8,556 nt of DNA from JBBQXY01 sp051004815 (GCA_051004815.1 JBPCJY010000083.1:1-8556); one strand, 5' to 3'; shown: positions 1 through 6,527, counted from the first letter of the stretch. Notes: generated from the letters alone by a model not told the origin. A program made the numbers and translations.

Positions 1-26
1 GGTGGTTTCAGCATGCTGAAACCACC
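1..26. repeat. Perfect 26-bp palindrome, possible terminator of the 53-1662 operon
   Basis: All 26 bases form a perfect inverted repeat: an 11-nt arm GGTGGTTTCAG, the self-complementary core CATG, and the matching arm. As RNA this gives an 11-bp stem with a four-base loop. It lies 26 nt beyond the stop codon of the minus-strand membrane protein gene, a natural place for a terminator. Any T-run on the minus strand would fall before base 1, outside the window, and the plus side shows none. A dispersed palindromic repeat is the alternative reading. Confidence 0.6.
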
Positions 27-52
27 TGCCTGCTTGTCCCGCATATGTATCG

Positions 53-874
53 TTATTTCTTCCGGTCGCGTCTTTGGTTAGCGCGGTACTCCTGGTAGAG
101 ATTGTCGTGCTTGCCTTTGACGCCCTGTTTCATCGTCGGAGGAGCCACCCGGCTACCCTCGACCGTATTCTGGCTATTTCTCGCGGTACTATTGCTACTC
201 CCCTTCTTGGCAGGCGGATTGCCACTCAGCGCACTAAAGCTGCGCGGAATCAAGTCGAAGCGGGCCAGTAGTACCAGCAAGATCACCAGCGTCGCCAGGA
301 AGGCCAACGTCGAGGTTTTGATGACAATGGTACCACCAAACAAGTTGAACGTGGTGAGTACGGCGTCTAAATGGTTAGCGGCGAAGAAAGACGACTCCCC
401 AATGCCGATGAAGTTCGCACCGAGCAGGTAAATGCCCATGCCGATAAAGTACTTCGTCTTAAAGGCACTGGCCGGGCGTGCAGGCGTACTCGCTTTGGCA
501 GGCTCTTTTTTCGGCTCAGCCTTTGCCACGCTCTTGGTCTCAGTTGGTGCTTTGGCAACAGTACCCTTTGTGCGCGTGGCACGCGCAAGGCGTGCTTGCG
601 TCGCATCTATCTCCTGGGACGAAGCGGTGGGTGCTTTCTTGCCCACGGTTGAGAAAAAACTGGGCAGTCGGCGTCCTGGGCGTGCTGCTTGAACAGCCTG
701 GACAGGCTCCTGTACTTCACTTTGACTTTCTTCTAGCGTGGGAAGAGCATCTTCCAGCTCATTCTCTTTGTTCTCCTCATTCTCAGGCGAGGTGACAAGC
801 ATAGGCTTGTTGCGTCCGGCACGGGCGGAACGCTTGTATGTCGAGGGAGACCGGCGAGCGGGGTCCTGTGTCAT
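53..874 (-). CDS. Membrane protein with two transmembrane helices and long disordered ends, unknown function
   Basis: I do not recognise a family for this 273-aa protein. Residues 1-138 are low-complexity: a basic start, an acidic Glu/Asn-rich stretch around 31-57, then an Ala/Lys/Pro/Thr-rich segment. Two hydrophobic segments follow, about 142-158 and 181-205 (the second very Leu/Val/Ile-rich), joined by a short loop. The tail 206-273 is polar and strongly basic, ending in Arg/Lys. This suggests an inner-membrane anchor with two charged cytoplasmic arms, but no enzymatic motif is visible. The ATG is set by the overlap with the upstream gene: TAATG shares one base between its stop and this start, and a GGAGG (minus strand, 881-885) sits 6 nt upstream inside the end of that gene. 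Translational coupling, and so a functional link with the GlcG-like protein, is likely. Confidence 0.75.
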   Translation of the reverse strand: MTQDPARRSPSTYKRSARAGRNKPMLVTSPENEENKENELEDALPTLEESQSEVQEPVQAVQAARPGRRLPSFFSTVGKKAPTASSQEIDATQARLARATRTKGTVAKAPTETKSVAKAEPKKEPAKASTPARPASAFKTKYFIGMGIYLLGANFIGIGESSFFAANHLDAVLTTFNLFGGTIVIKTSTLAFLATLVILLVLLARFDLIPRSFSALSGNPPAKKGSSNSTARNSQNTVEGSRVAPPTMKQGVKGKHDNLYQEYRANQRRDRKK

Positions 875-885
875 TATTGTCCTCC
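872..885 (-). promoter_or_regulatory. Stop-start overlap TAATG with internal Shine-Dalgarno
   Basis: Read on the minus strand, GGAGG (885-881) lies six bases before TAATG, where the TAA of the GlcG-like gene and the ATG of the membrane protein gene share one A. The ribosome-binding site is made from the Ser-Gly-Gly-Gln codons ending the upstream gene. This fixes the downstream start and indicates coupled translation. Confidence 0.8.
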
Positions 886-1662
886 AGAACGGTTGTCGTT
901 GAATTGCGAATTCGCATCATTATACGGATATTCTTCTTGTTGCGGTTGTTGCTGCTCCGGGTAGAGGTACTGCGTTCCCAGAGGCGCATTGGACTGCTGC
1001 TCCACACTACCGCCGGATGGAGGCGTTGCCTGGCTTCCGCCATTAGACTGTGACGGTGCGGAACTACTACTATTCGACAGAGGAATGGGAGCATTGGCAT
1101 TATTCGCGGGCGGCATTGCCGGATACGATGCAGACGGCTGCATATATGGCCGTGAATATTGCTGCGAGTTAACAGGTGGGGCTGCCTGCGGTTGCATCGG
1201 CGGTACAGGCTGCGGTAAGCGTGCTGGTTGCGCCGGAATAGGCGGTGCGTATGCTTCTAACGATCCCAGCCCTGCGCGTGCGATCTCATCGTCCCGCCCC
1301 GGCGCATTCCCTCCGCTCACACCAATACCCCCGACCGTGGCACCGTTGACCTTAATAGGCCAACCGCCAGCAGCCATAATAAATTTGCCATGGGTCATCG
1401 TAGCCAGGCTGGATGCAAAGCCCGGTATACCGGCTCCCCACTGCGCCACAGCATCCGTCGATTGATTGAACATGACGGCAGTGCTTGCCTTGGCTACACT
1501 GATGTCACCTGTCGCCCAACCATATGGGGCCATCATTCGTTCAAAGAGCACCAGATGCCCGCCCGCATCGACAATAGCGATACTGACCGGACTCCGTAAC
1601 TCTTTAGCGCGTTGTTTACTCGCTTCCAGTATCTTACGCGCAACATCTATCGACATGTTCAC
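874..1662 (-). CDS. GlcG/HbpS-type (DUF336) heme-binding-like protein with Pro/Gln-rich C-terminal tail
   Basis: The protein has 262 residues. Residues 1-139 match the GlcG/HbpS (DUF336) fold: an N-terminal helix, then VDAGGHLVLFERM (31-43), a KASTA segment (58-62), GGWPIKVNGATVGGIGVSGG (99-118) and a D-x-x-A-x-A-G-L helix (125-132). The family includes heme-binding or redox-sensing HbpS and GlcG of unclear role; no substrate can be assigned here. Residues 140-262 form a low-complexity tail of Pro, Gln, Ser and Asn with several Tyr, absent from ordinary family members of about 130-150 residues. No signal peptide is seen. The start is GTG: AAGGAG lies 8 nt upstream, while the ATG two codons later would be 14 nt away. 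It is first in a two-gene unit, overlapping the membrane protein gene by one base, with a promoter candidate about 90 nt upstream. Confidence 0.85.
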   Translation of the reverse strand: MNMSIDVARKILEASKQRAKELRSPVSIAIVDAGGHLVLFERMMAPYGWATGDISVAKASTAVMFNQSTDAVAQWGAGIPGFASSLATMTHGKFIMAAGGWPIKVNGATVGGIGVSGGNAPGRDDEIARAGLGSLEAYAPPIPAQPARLPQPVPPMQPQAAPPVNSQQYSRPYMQPSASYPAMPPANNANAPIPLSNSSSSAPSQSNGGSQATPPSGGSVEQQSNAPLGTQYLYPEQQQPQQEEYPYNDANSQFNDNRSGGQ

Positions 1663-1670
1663 GCAGGTTG

Positions 1671-1676
1671 CTCCTT
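1671..1676 (-). promoter_or_regulatory. Shine-Dalgarno AAGGAG selecting the GTG start
   Basis: On the minus strand AAGGAG is separated from the GTG at 1662 by 8 nt. The competing ATG at 1656 would have a 14-nt spacer, so GTG is preferred. Confidence 0.7.
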
Positions 1677-1681
1677 TTCAT

Positions 1682-1710
1682 GAAGACGCACACTATTATT
1701 CAACGTCTTC
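1682..1710 (-). promoter_or_regulatory. Leader hairpin just upstream of the GlcG-like gene
   Basis: GAAGACG (1682-1688) and CGTCTTC (1704-1710) are perfect inverted repeats around a 15-nt loop. In the transcript of the GlcG-like gene the stem lies between a mini-ORF and the main ribosome-binding site, and its 5' arm overlaps the mini-ORF. It could modulate translation; this role is inferred. Confidence 0.4.
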
Positions 1711-1714
1711 CCAT
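1700..1714 (-). CDS. Candidate four-residue leader peptide (MGRR)
   Basis: In the 5' leader of the GlcG-like gene, a strong GGAGG followed by AATT precedes ATG GGA AGA CGT TGA, encoding Met-Gly-Arg-Arg. Its coding bases form part of one arm of the 1682-1710 hairpin, so ribosome passage would open that stem. The start-proximal spacer (4 nt) is tight, and so short an ORF can occur by chance. There is no protein-level support. Confidence 0.3.
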   Translation of the reverse strand: MGRR

Positions 1715-1749
1715 AATTCCTCCGCAAAATATTCTGAGGTATTGGTGCA

Positions 1750-1778
1750 AGTATAGCGTATTAGACCCGTACTCACAA
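1750..1778 (-). promoter_or_regulatory. Sigma70-type promoter for the GlcG-like operon
   Basis: Read on the minus strand, TTGTGA (1778-1773) and TATACT (1755-1750) are separated by exactly 17 nt. The -10 box matches the consensus at 5 of 6 positions and the -35 at 4 of 6. Transcription would start near 1743, giving a leader of about 80 nt carrying the mini-ORF and hairpin. Confidence 0.55.
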
Positions 1779-1835
1779 GTAGGGCGCGATTTATGGGTGT
1801 GGTTCATTTTTTGCATTGAGGGTTGCAGAGCGTGC

Positions 1836-1989
1836 GTAGGGACAGGGGGATGTGGGGATGAGGATGCGGGGGCCTTGTGCCTGTCCTGGTGGGAGGGTTC
1901 GATACTCCTACAGGACGAGGACAAGCACAAGGCCCCCACATCCACCCCACGTCCTTCTTACCTGCCCCCAGGCAGGGTGTTGTCCCTAC
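1836..1989. repeat. Palindromic MITE-like intergenic element with GTAGGGACA ends
   Basis: The ends are perfect 9-bp inverted repeats, GTAGGGACA (1836-1844) and TGTCCCTAC (1981-1989). Inside, 1862-1887 and 1918-1943 are inverted repeats matching at 24 of 26 positions, centred on GGGGGCCTTGTGC. A smaller hairpin, CCTGCC/GGCAGG, lies at 1961-1976. There is no coding capacity beyond shadow frames and no clear target-site duplication. The form fits a dispersed non-autonomous palindromic repeat. Lying between the end of the lipM-like gene and the next promoter, it may also act as a transcription barrier. Confidence 0.65.
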
Positions 1990-2032
1990 TCACACCTCCC
2001 CTCCTTCCCTTTGGCAAAAAATGAAACTCGCC

Positions 2033-2042
2033 CACAATTGTG
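2033..2042. promoter_or_regulatory. Small palindrome CACAATTGTG after the lipM-like stop codon
   Basis: A perfect 10-bp palindrome lies 3 nt beyond the stop codon of the minus-strand transferase gene, followed on that strand by a T6 run at 2020-2015. It is too short for a convincing terminator stem and could equally be chance or a protein-binding site. Confidence 0.2.
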
Positions 2043-2045
2043 TCA

Positions 2046-2867
2046 TCACGAAATCAACCGCACACGTTCCTTGCGCCACTCCAACACACTATATTTCTCA
2101 GCAACAAGTTGTTGCGCCAATGCCCGTTCGGAAGGCGTTAATTCGCCTGCCACGAATTCGGCCTGCAATGCTGTGCTGAAGCCTGCGCGAAATGCCGAGG
2201 CCGCATCTTCCCATGCAGCATTGGGAACAAACGTGTGCAACGGCGTGGTCTTCTTGCGATAGAGTGCCAGAGCATCCGCACGCGCCTGCTCATCAGGATA
2301 GCGCAGCAGGGAGAAAAACTCGGCTGCGCGGTCAACAAGCGGCAGTGACCCCTGTTGCAGCAAAGCCTCATCTTTCCAGACTTGCGCACTACCAATCAGC
2401 TTATAGCCACTACTGGTAAGGTCGGCCTGTGTTGAGGAAGCGAAACAGGCGGCGGAAGGACGTTTGCTGACGTGCTCTTCGCTCATCTCTGCCTGCACCC
2501 CCAAATTTTGTAACGCGGCCAGCAGTCCTTGCGCCAGGAAAGCATAGGCAGCCACCACGCCGGAGGGAACACCGTAGCGTTTGCCAATCACAATGCTATA
2601 GGTAAACTCATCGCGATGGTAGACCGCTCGTCCGCCCGTAGGACGCCGTACCAGGTCAACTTCTCGCTGCTGACACACTTCAACCGCGATCTCCTGCTCC
2701 ACGTTCTGAAAACGCCCCAGTGAGATGGCTGGCTGAGACCAGCGAAACACACGCAGCGTTGGTGGTACCGCACCATCAATGTGATGCAGATGGATAGCCT
2801 CGTCTATCGCCATGTTCATGGCGGCATCCTGTATGCCTGTGTTGAGAAAACGATAGGGTTCGTGCAT
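2046..2867 (-). CDS. lipM: LipM-like octanoyltransferase / lipoate-protein ligase family protein
   Basis: The protein has 273 residues and belongs to the BPL_LplA_LipB fold, which moves octanoyl or lipoyl groups onto a lysine of lipoyl-domain proteins such as pyruvate dehydrogenase E2 or GcvH. Visible motifs are the N-terminal NMAIDEAI (18-25), RRPTGGRAVYH (74-84), and GYKLIGSAQ (154-162), whose Lys156 is the conserved lysine. Cys141 in ACF sits where LipM-type octanoyltransferases carry their catalytic cysteine, and the length matches LipM (about 280 aa); classical LplA ligases do not rely on this cysteine. Start: ATG 2867 with AAGGA 10 nt upstream, 5 nt after the tgt stop. An ATG at 2897 would add ten residues overlapping tgt, with a poorer ribosome-binding site. 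It is cotranscribed with tgt. The fold is certain; LipM against LipL or LplA is less so. Confidence 0.85.
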   Translation of the reverse strand: MHEPYRFLNTGIQDAAMNMAIDEAIHLHHIDGAVPPTLRVFRWSQPAISLGRFQNVEQEIAVEVCQQREVDLVRRPTGGRAVYHRDEFTYSIVIGKRYGVPSGVVAAYAFLAQGLLAALQNLGVQAEMSEEHVSKRPSAACFASSTQADLTSSGYKLIGSAQVWKDEALLQQGSLPLVDRAAEFFSLLRYPDEQARADALALYRKKTTPLHTFVPNAAWEDAASAFRAGFSTALQAEFVAGELTPSERALAQQLVAEKYSVLEWRKERVRLIS

Positions 2868-2872
2868 AGCGT

Positions 2873-4051
2873 TCACATCCTTCGGGCGGCTTGCCATTTT
2901 TCGCGCTGCTCTTCGCGCACCTTTTCGGAGGCGGGAATATAGCGGGCGATAAATTCGTCGCGGAACGCTGGATACGTTCCATCCATAATGGTCTCACGCA
3001 ACTGATGAGCCAGCCGCAACATAAAACGAATGTTATGAATACTGCCCAGACGATAATACAACTGCTCCTCGGTGCGTGCCAGGTGGTGGACATAGGCCGC
3101 GCTATAGTTCTGACACGTATAACAATCGCAACCCTCTTCAACTGGCCCATGCTCCATGCGGAAGCGGGCCGACTTGATATTCACCCGCCCGTCGTTCGTG
3201 AACAATCCCCCGTGCCGAGCCACCCGCGTTGGCAACACACAATCAAACATATCCATCCCCAGGCCAACACCGATTACCAGGTCTTCGGGCGATCCCACCC
3301 CCAACAGGTGGCGTGGCTTCCCGTGTGGCAGAGCAGGAGTGACATACCGCAACATCTCCCACATCATCGCCTTGGGTTCACCGACCGATAGCCCACCAAT
3401 CGAGAGGCCAGCAAACGGCAAGTTGCCCACAAAGCACGCGCTCTCCTGGCGCAGTGCGGGTTCAAACGCCCCCTGCACAATACCAAAAAGCGTCTGTTCT
3501 GGGCGATACTGTTCCTTGGCGACCAGGGCGCGTTCGGCCCAACGGTGCGTGCGTTCCATCGCTACCTTTGCCTCGACCGCGGTGCAGGGATAGGCGGCAC
3601 AAATATCGAGGGGCAAGATGATATCCGCACCAAGCTCCGCCTCGATACGCATCACGCTTTCGGGCGTCAGGAGATGAGGAGAACCGTCCAGGTGCGATTT
3701 AAAGGCCGCGCCTTCCTCGCTCAATTTGCGTAAATGCCCCAGGCTAAAAACCTGAAAGCCCCCGCTATCGGTCAACAGCGGGCCATCCCAATGCATAAAC
3801 GAATGTAAGCCGCCAAACGCATCGATCAAGGCAGAACCCGGTCGCAACATCAGATGATAGGTATTCGCGAGGATAATCTGTGCGCCAGCAGCGCGTAGCT
3901 CTTCTGGTGAAACGCTTTTAACAGTGGCCTGCGTCCCCACGGGCATAAAAATGGGCGTGCGAATAGTCCCATGCGGCGTCTGCATCGTGCCAGCCCTGGC
4001 CCAACTATCCGGGCATTCAGCATCAATGGTAAAAGAGAAAAAAGGTGACAT
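2873..4051 (-). CDS. tgt: Queuine tRNA-ribosyltransferase (tRNA-guanine transglycosylase)
   Basis: The 392-aa enzyme exchanges guanine-34 of GUN-anticodon tRNAs for preQ1, the committing step of bacterial queuosine formation. The sequence is complete: TPIFMPVGTQATVK (32-45), LLTDSGGFQVFSL (92-104) with Asp95 as general acid/base, GIVQG (190-194), GGLSVGEP (219-226), and GLGMDMFDCVLPTR (263-276) with Asp270 as nucleophile. The zinc site is Cys308, Cys310, Cys313 and His339, with the spacing of the Zymomonas enzyme. Length is close to the usual 370-390. The frame is open upstream to a TTG at 4138, but those 29 residues are hydrophobic and unlike the family, so ATG 4051 is chosen although its AGG ribosome-binding site is weak. 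First gene of a pair with the lipM-like gene. Confidence 0.97.
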   Translation of the reverse strand: MSPFFSFTIDAECPDSWARAGTMQTPHGTIRTPIFMPVGTQATVKSVSPEELRAAGAQIILANTYHLMLRPGSALIDAFGGLHSFMHWDGPLLTDSGGFQVFSLGHLRKLSEEGAAFKSHLDGSPHLLTPESVMRIEAELGADIILPLDICAAYPCTAVEAKVAMERTHRWAERALVAKEQYRPEQTLFGIVQGAFEPALRQESACFVGNLPFAGLSIGGLSVGEPKAMMWEMLRYVTPALPHGKPRHLLGVGSPEDLVIGVGLGMDMFDCVLPTRVARHGGLFTNDGRVNIKSARFRMEHGPVEEGCDCYTCQNYSAAYVHHLARTEEQLYYRLGSIHNIRFMLRLAHQLRETIMDGTYPAFRDEFIARYIPASEKVREEQREKWQAARRM

Positions 4052-4109
4052 GTAAACCTGAATAGCATCTTCTGAACAACAAACAAAATATACAGTAAAA
4101 TATACATTC

Positions 4110-4138
4110 AAGATAGCACAGTAACGTATGATACGCAA
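4110..4138 (-). promoter_or_regulatory. Weak candidate promoter for tgt-lipM
   Basis: On the minus strand TTGCGT (4138-4133) and TATCTT (4115-4110) are 17 nt apart in a very AT-rich stretch before the tgt start. The -35 box matches only three consensus bases. Other AT-rich hexamers nearby, such as TATATT, could serve instead. Confidence 0.3.
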
Positions 4139-4274
4139 GCAATATACCCTCTAGACTCTTCATCACCCGCTGCTCTCGCAGTTCTATCCATAGCAAAAGC
4201 TTACTTCGTGTCACAATTACACATAAAGAATGTATAAAAATAAGCAACACTGTGAAAATTGAGTGAAAAAACTC

Positions 4275-4303
4275 TTGCAAATCACCAAAAGATGATGTAT
4301 GCT
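4275..4303 (+). promoter_or_regulatory. Candidate promoter for the zinc-ribbon gene
   Basis: TTGCAA (4275-4280) and TATGCT (4298-4303) are separated by 17 nt, each matching four of six consensus bases. A start near 4310 would leave a leader of about 235 nt before the TTG start codon. The region 4139-4274 is AT-rich and holds no gene I can support. Confidence 0.4.
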
Positions 4304-4309
4304 TTTTTT

Positions 4310-4545
4310 CGGTATCCTTAATATCCCGGCCAAACTCGCAAGGCATGTGGGGGATTTGCCAGGGCTTGATAGCCTCGGAGGGAAGCGTGGGACGCTTTCC
4401 GTAATCAACTCCCTACTAAAAGATGGCTCGTCCAGGTTTTCCGTCCAGACCCCTCGCTGGTAAGGGGAGGAGGCGACTGGTGACATCTGCAAGGATATGG
4501 ACCCGAATTGGAAGGAATACCAACATATCACAAGGAGGTCCCTAG
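4310..4545 (+). promoter_or_regulatory. Long structured 5' leader of the zinc-ribbon gene, unclassified
   Basis: Composition shifts sharply from AT-rich to GC-rich at about 4325. Several local stems are visible: GGCT/AGCC (4363-4374); an 8-bp stem GGGAAGCG/CGCTTTCC with one G-U pair (4380-4400); and CCCCT/AGGGG (4450-4467) enclosed by CCAG/CTGG (4445-4480). CGTCCAG occurs twice (4429-4448 region). No convincing frame crosses it on the plus strand. I compared it by eye with common riboswitch and housekeeping RNA signatures and could not assign one. It may be a regulatory leader or a separate small RNA. Confidence 0.35.
4532..4539 (+). promoter_or_regulatory. Perfect Shine-Dalgarno AAGGAGGT selecting a TTG start
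   Basis: All eight bases are complementary to the 16S rRNA 3' end, with a 6-nt spacer to TTG at 4546. No ATG or GTG is suitably placed, so TTG is the start. Confidence 0.8.
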
Positions 4546-4857
4546 TTGAACTTCGTTGACAAAACTCTCAAGTGCCGTGATTGCGAAAATGATTTCGTCT
4601 TCACCGCCGGTGAACAGGAATTCTACCAGCAAAAAGGCCTGATGAATCAGCCTGGTCGTTGTCCTTCCTGCCGCTCAGCACGCCGCAACTCGTCTGGTGG
4701 CATGGGTGGACGTTCTGGCGAACGCGCCCCACGCGAAATGCACGACGTTATCTGCGCCGAATGTGGTGCCGAGACACAAGTGCCATTCTTACCCAAGAAT
4801 GATCGTCCTGTCTATTGCAGCTCGTGTTTCGACAAAGTCCGTGTTCCCCGCAACTAA
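4546..4857 (+). CDS. Double zinc-ribbon protein with CxxC-x17-CxxC domain
   Basis: This 103-aa protein has two four-cysteine modules. The first is Cys10-x2-Cys13, 25 residues, Cys39-x2-Cys42, with the sequence style of the probable zinc-ribbon family (zf-trcl type, CRDC...F..GEQ.FY..KGL...P.RCPSC). The second is Cys70-x2-Cys73, 17 residues, Cys91-x2-Cys94, the CxxC-x17-CxxC signature. A flexible Gly/Ser/Arg-rich linker (43-65) joins them. Each module should bind one zinc. Such proteins are common in Chloroflexota and related phyla; the role is unknown, with nucleic-acid or ribosome association a reasonable guess from the basic linker. It is monocistronic: a long leader in front, a terminator 42 nt behind. 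The TTG start is supported by a perfect Shine-Dalgarno. Confidence 0.9.
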   Translation: MNFVDKTLKCRDCENDFVFTAGEQEFYQQKGLMNQPGRCPSCRSARRNSSGGMGGRSGERAPREMHDVICAECGAETQVPFLPKNDRPVYCSSCFDKVRVPRN

Positions 4858-4899
4858 CCCGTTGCGTACATACTTCATCTTTAGCACTACAAGGCAAGG

Positions 4900-4930
4900 C
4901 CGAGGGCTGTTCTCGGTTTTGTCTTTTTGT
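4900..4930 (+). terminator. Rho-independent terminator after the zinc-ribbon gene
   Basis: A CCGAG/CTCGG stem (4900-4904 with 4912-4916) and a seven-base loop are followed at once by TTTTGTCTTTTTG. The stem is short but the T-rich tail is clear and the position, 42 nt after the stop codon, is right. It separates this gene from the converging regulator gene. Confidence 0.7.
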
Positions 4931-4954
4931 TGTTGCCGGGCCGCTTTTCGATCT

Positions 4955-6463
4955 TTATGATAGCTCATTTTGTATAGCCTTCCTTGCCTTCACTATGGCT
5001 GACTCTACATGAGCTATTCCGTTATCGTGAAAAGACTTCATGAGGTATCTCAAGTCTGAGAAAGGTTCCGACTCCATACTCCAAAGTTTCTCTTCCAAGG
5101 TCTGCCACAATGTATTGAATGTTGCCCTGTTTTCGCCCATACGCCAATACATTTTATGAGCAGCCAACTGAAGAAGCTCTACATTCCGGCGATAGGGGTG
5201 GAGGGCAACGGTCGCTAAGGCATACTGGAGTGCTATCTCGTCTCCCATTTTCTTGTCATCCATCAAGTAAACTCCACTTATTTCTTTGCATACTTCCGCT
5301 AATCCTTGTGAGTACACTATCGGCTCGACAAAACTCTCACGAGCACTTTCTAAGAAATCTTTTGCCTTTTTAGGCTGCTCTTCGAGCGCGAGCCGTCCCT
5401 TATGAAGATAGATATGGCCTCTTGCCGTCCCTCGTGTACCAAGTAGTTCTTCGCTTCGTGCCAGATAATTTTCAGAAGTATCCAGTTCCCCTACATGAAG
5501 CAAGGCGGGGATTTGACGGAGCAACGCAAACCCGACATTCCCATAGAGACCAAGCTCACCATCGTAATCCCCAGCTTTCTGTAACCTCACCAAACCTTCT
5601 CTTATAAGCCCCTGATTATCTTGCTCAATGCCCCAATCAACATATGTTCGCCCTAGCCAATGTAACCTCGTACTTTCTAGAGCCTTTATCACCTCACGCC
5701 CTTCATGGACAAGAATGGAGCCGTGCTCGGGAAAATGAAGTGATCCCTGGCTCCTGCTTGCAGCGTTTTGTAGCAGTGTTCGGCCATGTAGGAGAGCTTG
5801 CCTGGCCTGGCTAAATCGATCTTGTTCATAGGAAAGCCAGCCAAGTCGAATGGAAGCTTCTGCTACCGCTAGCGGAGTCGCCTCATCCTGAGCTTTGTCA
5901 ATAACCTCTTTGAATCTTCTCTCAGCAATCTCAAATTGACCACAGGTGAGTGCCATCAGTCCTGCATGTAAGAGACATCGACTCCATTTAGCCCAATCAC
6001 CAGCACGTTTCGCCTCTTGTGCAGCAAGAAGCCAAAACGTTCCTGCCAGTTGCCACTCTTGCTGCTGGTTTAATATCTCGGCATACTCTTCATGGGATTT
6101 ATCGTGAAACGACTTTTCTTGGCTGCTTGCTCCTGAAATTTCCACTCCTGGCAATTGAGGAGTAGACGGCACGGTGCTTAGAACTGTGGAAGCTGTAGGA
6201 AGATCGGCTAATTTTAGGAGTTCTTGCCGGTTTGCGGATTGCCCAGCTTGTTGAAGTGCCTCTATGAGCACATCTATTACCGTTTGCCGTTTAGCATCTG
6301 GCAAATGAACTTCCCCCTTCTCAACATGTTGTAGCGTCCCCTTATTCACGCCACTCAGTTGAGCAAGATGTCCAAGAGACCAATGTAAAGTCACGCGATA
6401 TGCTTTTACTTTTTGGCCGAAAATCTGCCGATTATAATCGTCTATGGACCAGCCTTTAGCCAT
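4955..6463 (-). CDS. XRE-family helix-turn-helix protein with TPR-like C-terminal region
   Basis: The protein has 502 residues. Residues about 15-70 form a Cro/C1-type helix-turn-helix (GHLAQLSGVNKGTLQHVEKGEV at 31-52 covers the turn and recognition helix). A polar linker follows (about 75-125). From about 125 to the end there are repeated alpha-helical pairs rich in Ala, Leu, Trp and Tyr (AGTFWLLAAQEAKRAGDWAKW, FEIAERRFKEVIDKAQ, ENYLARSEELLG), typical of tetratricopeptide-like repeats. No P-loop ATPase or enzymatic domain is visible, so this looks like the short XRE-TPR regulators abundant in Ktedonobacteria and actinomycetes, which may sense a peptide or protein partner. The ATG at 6463 has only a weak purine-rich ribosome-binding site. 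Base composition looks more AT-rich than the neighbouring genes. It converges with the zinc-ribbon gene and is likely monocistronic. Confidence 0.85.
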   Translation of the reverse strand: MAKGWSIDDYNRQIFGQKVKAYRVTLHWSLGHLAQLSGVNKGTLQHVEKGEVHLPDAKRQTVIDVLIEALQQAGQSANRQELLKLADLPTASTVLSTVPSTPQLPGVEISGASSQEKSFHDKSHEEYAEILNQQQEWQLAGTFWLLAAQEAKRAGDWAKWSRCLLHAGLMALTCGQFEIAERRFKEVIDKAQDEATPLAVAEASIRLGWLSYEQDRFSQARQALLHGRTLLQNAASRSQGSLHFPEHGSILVHEGREVIKALESTRLHWLGRTYVDWGIEQDNQGLIREGLVRLQKAGDYDGELGLYGNVGFALLRQIPALLHVGELDTSENYLARSEELLGTRGTARGHIYLHKGRLALEEQPKKAKDFLESARESFVEPIVYSQGLAEVCKEISGVYLMDDKKMGDEIALQYALATVALHPYRRNVELLQLAAHKMYWRMGENRATFNTLWQTLEEKLWSMESEPFSDLRYLMKSFHDNGIAHVESAIVKARKAIQNELS

Positions 6464-6527
6464 AGCTCTAACCTACCTTGTTGCCTGCTGTGCCTGCTTT
6501 TCTTTAGCCACACCCTGCCCCCCGCCC

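Noticed and set aside
1892..1912. tRNA-like GGTTCGA motif with flanking complementary bases
   Set aside because: It is the loop of the 1836-1989 palindrome; no acceptor, D or anticodon arms are present around it.
1668..2262. Several overlapping frames on both strands across the 1836-1989 element
   Set aside because: They arise from the GC-rich inverted repeats, overlap the lipM-like gene in other frames, and show no domain.
2891..3391. 166-aa plus-strand frame antisense to tgt
   Set aside because: The opposite strand encodes a fully conserved Tgt; this frame is a shadow with no recognisable domain.
4052..4138. 29-residue N-terminal extension of Tgt from a TTG
   Set aside because: The residues do not resemble the family, the DNA is promoter-like AT-rich sequence, and length from ATG 4051 fits known enzymes.
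4341..4500. Known riboswitch or housekeeping RNA in the leader
   Set aside because: The GTGGGACGC stretch recalls the cyclic-di-GMP riboswitch, but the rest of that consensus is missing; no tmRNA, SRP, RNase P or 6S signature could be matched by eye.
4023..4531. Minus-strand frames of 107 and 104 aa between tgt and the zinc-ribbon gene
   Set aside because: They overlap the tgt start, candidate promoters and the leader, have no ribosome-binding sites, and look like translated AT-rich noncoding DNA.
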